The notes beneath the pieces were generated by a model that made no database searches, was not told the origin of the DNA, and worked only from the letters and a program-made list of their open reading frames with translations. The position numbers and the translations under genes are program-made. From positions 1-64,000 of the IMG/VR virus record IMGVR_UViG_3300008110_000322: 64,000 nucleotides of DNA; one strand, written 5' to 3'. This stretch comes from a virus. Below are positions 61,218-64,000 of this stretch, one piece after another; positions within the stretch are counted from its first letter, which is position 1; every line of letters begins with the position of its first letter.

Positions 61218-62454
61218 TGCTCTTTATGCCTATGTGAAAGATACGGAAAATCCTGAACTTAACTTTAACCTAGCTTTAGAATACGAGAAGGTAGGACAAA
61301 CAGCGGCTGCTATCTCATTCTTTTTGCGTGCTGCCGATAGAACGCAAGATTTAGATTTGGCTTATGAATGCTTCCTAAGAATGGCATCATGCTTTAATCT
61401 ACAGAACAACAGAGTTTATACAGTAAGGGGATTATATCAGCAAGCAATTGCACTATTGCCCAAAAGACCCGAGGCTTATTTTCTGTACGGTAGATATTTG
61501 GGTTGGATCACTCAATATGCAGAAGCTTATACCATGCTCAATGTTGGTTTAGCTACTGCAGACTTCTCAACACCAGAGCTAAGAACCAATGTTGAATACC
61601 CTGGTAAGTATGGATTGATCTTTGAGAAGGCAGTTTCTGCTTATTGGTGGGGTAAGAACATGGAATCCCGCAAATTATTTCATGATCTTGTTGATGATTA
61701 TTGGGATGTAATGACAGATCATTACAAATCCATGGTTGAAAGTAATATCACTAGATTGGGTTCTGGACCAGAATCTCAGGCATTTACCTATTACTTTAAG
61801 CAAGACCACGATAAACTGCGCTTTAACTTTAAGGGAAGCAAAGAGATAGAACGCAACTATTCACAAGTTTACCAAGATATGTTTATTCTTTCTGTTCTAA
61901 ATGGGAAGAAAAACGGAACTTATCTTGAAGTAGGTGGTGCGGATCCTTTCCTTGGAAATAATACATTTTTGCTTGAGCAAGATTATGATTGGAAAGGTAT
62001 ATCCCTAGAAAATGATGCTAAGTTTATTGATAATTACAAGAATAATAGGAAGAACCCTGTACTACATACAGATGCCCTAAAACTTGATTACAAGAAACTA
62101 CTAGAGACCCACTTTGAAACAAAGGAAATAGATTATCTACAGTTAGATATTGAGCCGGCCCGCAATACTTTTGAAGTTCTTCTTTCAATTCCATTTGAGG
62201 AATACAAGTTTGCTGTTATCACATATGAGCATGATTATTATGTTGATGTTACAAAATCCTACAGAGACAAGTCCAGAAAGTATCTACAATTGATGGGATA
62301 TGAGCTAGTTGTAAATGATGTTTCTCCTGATGGCATCAGTAACTTTGAGGACTGGTGGGTACATCCAGACCTAGTGGATTCAGAAATCATCAAAGTTATG
62401 AAAGACAGTGATGACAAGACCAAAAAGGCAAAAAATTATATTCTATCAAAATGA
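61210..62454 (+). CDS. TPR-like and FkbM-type methyltransferase fusion
   Basis: Residues 1-215 are helical repeats of the TPR type (FNLALEYEKVGQTAAAISFFLRAADRTQDLDLAYECFLRMASCF). The C-terminal 190 residues are an FkbM-like methyltransferase: SQVYQDMFILSVLNGKKNGTYLEVGGADPF (SAM-binding, with G-G-A-D), LLEQDYDWKGISLENDAKF and IDYLQLDIEPARNTFEVL. Such domains methylate sugars or lipids using S-adenosylmethionine. TPR-FkbM architecture is common in cyanophage glycan clusters. It is coupled to the genes before and after by overlaps. Confidence 0.75.
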   Translation: MNDALYAYVKDTENPELNFNLALEYEKVGQTAAAISFFLRAADRTQDLDLAYECFLRMASCFNLQNNRVYTVRGLYQQAIALLPKRPEAYFLYGRYLGWITQYAEAYTMLNVGLATADFSTPELRTNVEYPGKYGLIFEKAVSAYWWGKNMESRKLFHDLVDDYWDVMTDHYKSMVESNITRLGSGPESQAFTYYFKQDHDKLRFNFKGSKEIERNYSQVYQDMFILSVLNGKKNGTYLEVGGADPFLGNNTFLLEQDYDWKGISLENDAKFIDNYKNNRKNPVLHTDALKLDYKKLLETHFETKEIDYLQLDIEPARNTFEVLLSIPFEEYKFAVITYEHDYYVDVTKSYRDKSRKYLQLMGYELVVNDVSPDGISNFEDWWVHPDLVDSEIIKVMKDSDDKTKKAKNYILSK

Positions 62455-63914
62455 AGTTAAACAATTTCCCACCAGTCTATTACATTTCACTTGAAGAAAG
62501 TGCGGATAGGCAACAAAACCTTGCCGATCAGTTTTCAAATTGGGGCATAGAAAATTATACCCCAATGATCTTTAAAAGATTTGCGGAGTGTGATGATGTA
62601 ATACATGGTCCCCTTGTTCATACACTTAACAGCAGCAATAAAGGGGCTTCTACTTCTCACTTAAAATCAATAAAGAAATGGCTAACAGAAACAGATGAGC
62701 CCTATGCTGTATTTTTTGAAGATGATGTTTCATTGAAAACAGTAGAATACTGGGATTTTACTTGGTCCGATTTTATGGAGCAATTGCCCAAAGACTGGGA
62801 AGCGGTTCAACTAATGTGGGTAAGGCCACATATGGTTAAAGTTGAATTCAGAAGAAGGTATCCTGATGATTGGTCTGCCACTGCATTCATGGTGACTAGA
62901 GAATATGGGCAGAAATTGGTTGACCGCTTCATGATCTCTGATAATGAATTTAATTATGATATGGATGGGCTACAGCCTATAGTAGAAAATGTTCTTTTTT
63001 CTCATGGTAATGTTTATACAGTACCACTATTTGTTGAAGAAACATTGCTGCCAACCACTTTCATAAATGCCCCAGAATTTGATGCCTCTCTTATTGTTAA
63101 CGGGCAAGGTGAATCCCATCACACTTCACAGGAGGCTGTTCTTGATTGGTGGAAGAACATAGGAAAAAATACCGCTCTCAAAAAATTGATGGGCACTGAT
63201 GTATTCCCAACAACATTTGATTGGGGTGACTTTAATTCTGAATTACAAGATTCACTAAAAAAAGAAATAGGAAAGGAAAAAATCTATGAAAAATTTTTTA
63301 GAGTCAACAGGCTTGATGTTGTTGTTGATATTGGAGCTAGTGTTGGTCCTTTTGTATACTCAATCTTAGATAGATCGCCAAAGGAAATTTACTGTATTGA
63401 GCCATCAAAAAATTTATTGCCTTCACTTGTAAATAATACAGCAAAGGTTCCACAAGATACTAAAATAACCTATATCAATAAGGCTATTAGTCAGGGTGAT
63501 TTTGAGGTTAGAGTATTTGCCAAAGATAATAAAAATATCTATGGTAAGAATTATGACTATAATGAAATAACGTTCAGTGAATTCATTAAAGAATACAATA
63601 TCAAAAAAATTGATTTCCTTAAATTGGATTGTGAAGGTGGTGAGTACAGTGTTTTTAATGATGAAAATATTGACTGGATCCTTGAGAACGTTGATAAGGT
63701 TGCAGCAGAGTTTCACTTAACTTACCCTGGTTGTCAAGAGAAATTTCGCAACTTTAGGGACAAGTATCTACAAAGATTCAACAACTATTATATCATTTCA
63801 AACCAACAACAGAATATCCATGCTGGGGTTCAGCTTGATCTAACTAAGTGGATCTTTGATGACAGATTTTTTGACAATTATTATGGTGAACTTATGGTCT
63901 ATCTTTATAAATAA
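62451..63914 (+). CDS. Fusion: GT25-like glycosyltransferase and FkbM methyltransferase
   Basis: Residues 1-250 are a family 25-type glycosyltransferase: VYYISLEESADRQQNL at the start, SHLKSIKKWLTET and FFEDDVSLKTVEYWDFTW, with the EDD metal motif. Residues about 270-487 are an FkbM-like methyltransferase with VVVDIGASVGPFVYSIL (SAM-binding), IYCIEPSKNLLPSL and IDFLKLDCEGGEYSVF. Adding a sugar and then methylating it in one chain is the simplest reading. The GT25 half closely resembles the C-terminal half of the gene at 44175, and the methyltransferase half is related in pattern to that of the gene at 61210. It is coupled to its predecessor by ATGA. Confidence 0.82.
   Translation: MKLNNFPPVYYISLEESADRQQNLADQFSNWGIENYTPMIFKRFAECDDVIHGPLVHTLNSSNKGASTSHLKSIKKWLTETDEPYAVFFEDDVSLKTVEYWDFTWSDFMEQLPKDWEAVQLMWVRPHMVKVEFRRRYPDDWSATAFMVTREYGQKLVDRFMISDNEFNYDMDGLQPIVENVLFSHGNVYTVPLFVEETLLPTTFINAPEFDASLIVNGQGESHHTSQEAVLDWWKNIGKNTALKKLMGTDVFPTTFDWGDFNSELQDSLKKEIGKEKIYEKFFRVNRLDVVVDIGASVGPFVYSILDRSPKEIYCIEPSKNLLPSLVNNTAKVPQDTKITYINKAISQGDFEVRVFAKDNKNIYGKNYDYNEITFSEFIKEYNIKKIDFLKLDCEGGEYSVFNDENIDWILENVDKVAAEFHLTYPGCQEKFRNFRDKYLQRFNNYYIISNQQQNIHAGVQLDLTKWIFDDRFFDNYYGELMVYLYK
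63906..63913 (+). promoter_or_regulatory. Consensus T4 late promoter TATAAATA overlapping a stop codon
   Basis: An exact TATAAATA runs into the TAA stop of the fusion gene and stands 19 bases before the next ATG. Confidence 0.75.
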
Positions 63915-63932
63915 GTTATAAACAGCATTAAA

Positions 63933-64000
63933 ATGAACCTAACTAAAATTATTGCAACAGAAGAAAATACAGCTACCTCAGCAGGTACGGCAACTAGTAT
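63933..64000 (+). CDS. Start of a late gene (partial)
   Basis: The ATG at 63933 opens a frame to the end of the window (MNLTKIIATEENTATSAGT...). It stands 19 bases behind a consensus late promoter, so it is probably a structural gene. The 22 visible residues are too few for a family. Confidence 0.6.
   Translation, partial: MNLTKIIATEENTATSAGTATS

Noticed and set aside
1-64000. tRNA genes, photosynthesis genes (psbA, psbD), integrase or attachment sites
   Set aside because: None was found by reading the intergenic spaces and proteins; apart from 1199-1535 there is almost no non-coding room for them.

Overview
The window is part of the genome of a T4-like contractile-tailed phage of cyanobacteria (a cyanomyovirus). 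Three things support this. First, there is an unbroken, co-directional T4 virion module in the order gp25, gp6, giant gp7-position wedge protein, gp8, DUF4815 protein, gp13, gp14, gp15, gp16, gp17, gp18, gp19, gp20. Second, many small accessory proteins look like those of marine and freshwater cyanophages. Third, T4-type late promoters (CTAAATA or TATAAATA) precede most late transcription units. All supported genes are on the + strand. Nothing here identifies the exact host; one 20-base sequence at 1313 resembles short interspersed repeats of cyanobacterial chromosomes.

Layout. 1-1250: the end of one gene and two unrecognised genes with visibly higher G+C, each followed by a terminator. 1199-1535: the only long non-coding stretch, AT-rich, with a cyanobacterium-like repeat and a helically phased array of ATCGG boxes. 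1536-3682: one unknown gene, then a translationally coupled three-gene cassette in which two products start with a T4 internal-protein-type capsid-targeting peptide; one is a T4 Pnkp-like kinase and the other looks like an ADP-ribosyltransferase-type protein. 3715-5687: a strong ribosome-site-masking hairpin followed by a chain of tiny overlapping genes, two of them encoding small membrane peptides. 5692-7709: a predicted glycosyltransferase, a free-standing HNH homing endonuclease and three very small conserved-type genes. 7715-43218: the baseplate, neck, terminase, tail and portal genes. The large terminase carries a 149-residue mini-intein in its P-loop, and the DUF4815 protein is split by a frame change. 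43246-45797: nucleotide-sugar and glycosyltransferase genes. 45830-60210: adhesin and tail-fibre genes, including two collagen-like fibres with Gly-X-Gln repeats. 60246-63914: a beta-propeller-like protein and two sugar or methyltransferase fusion proteins. 63933 to the end: the start of another late gene.

How it fits together. The late promoters would drive assembly of the baseplate (gp25, gp6, wedge giants, gp8), neck (gp13-gp15), packaging motor (gp16, gp17), tail (gp18, gp19) and portal (gp20). The fibre genes would supply host recognition, and the interleaved glycan genes probably modify fibres, virion or host surface. Capsid maturation genes gp21-gp23 usually follow gp20 but are not in the window; more than 20 kb of fibre and glycan genes sits there instead. 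The capsid-targeted proteins at 2616-3682 would depend on that unseen gp21 protease.
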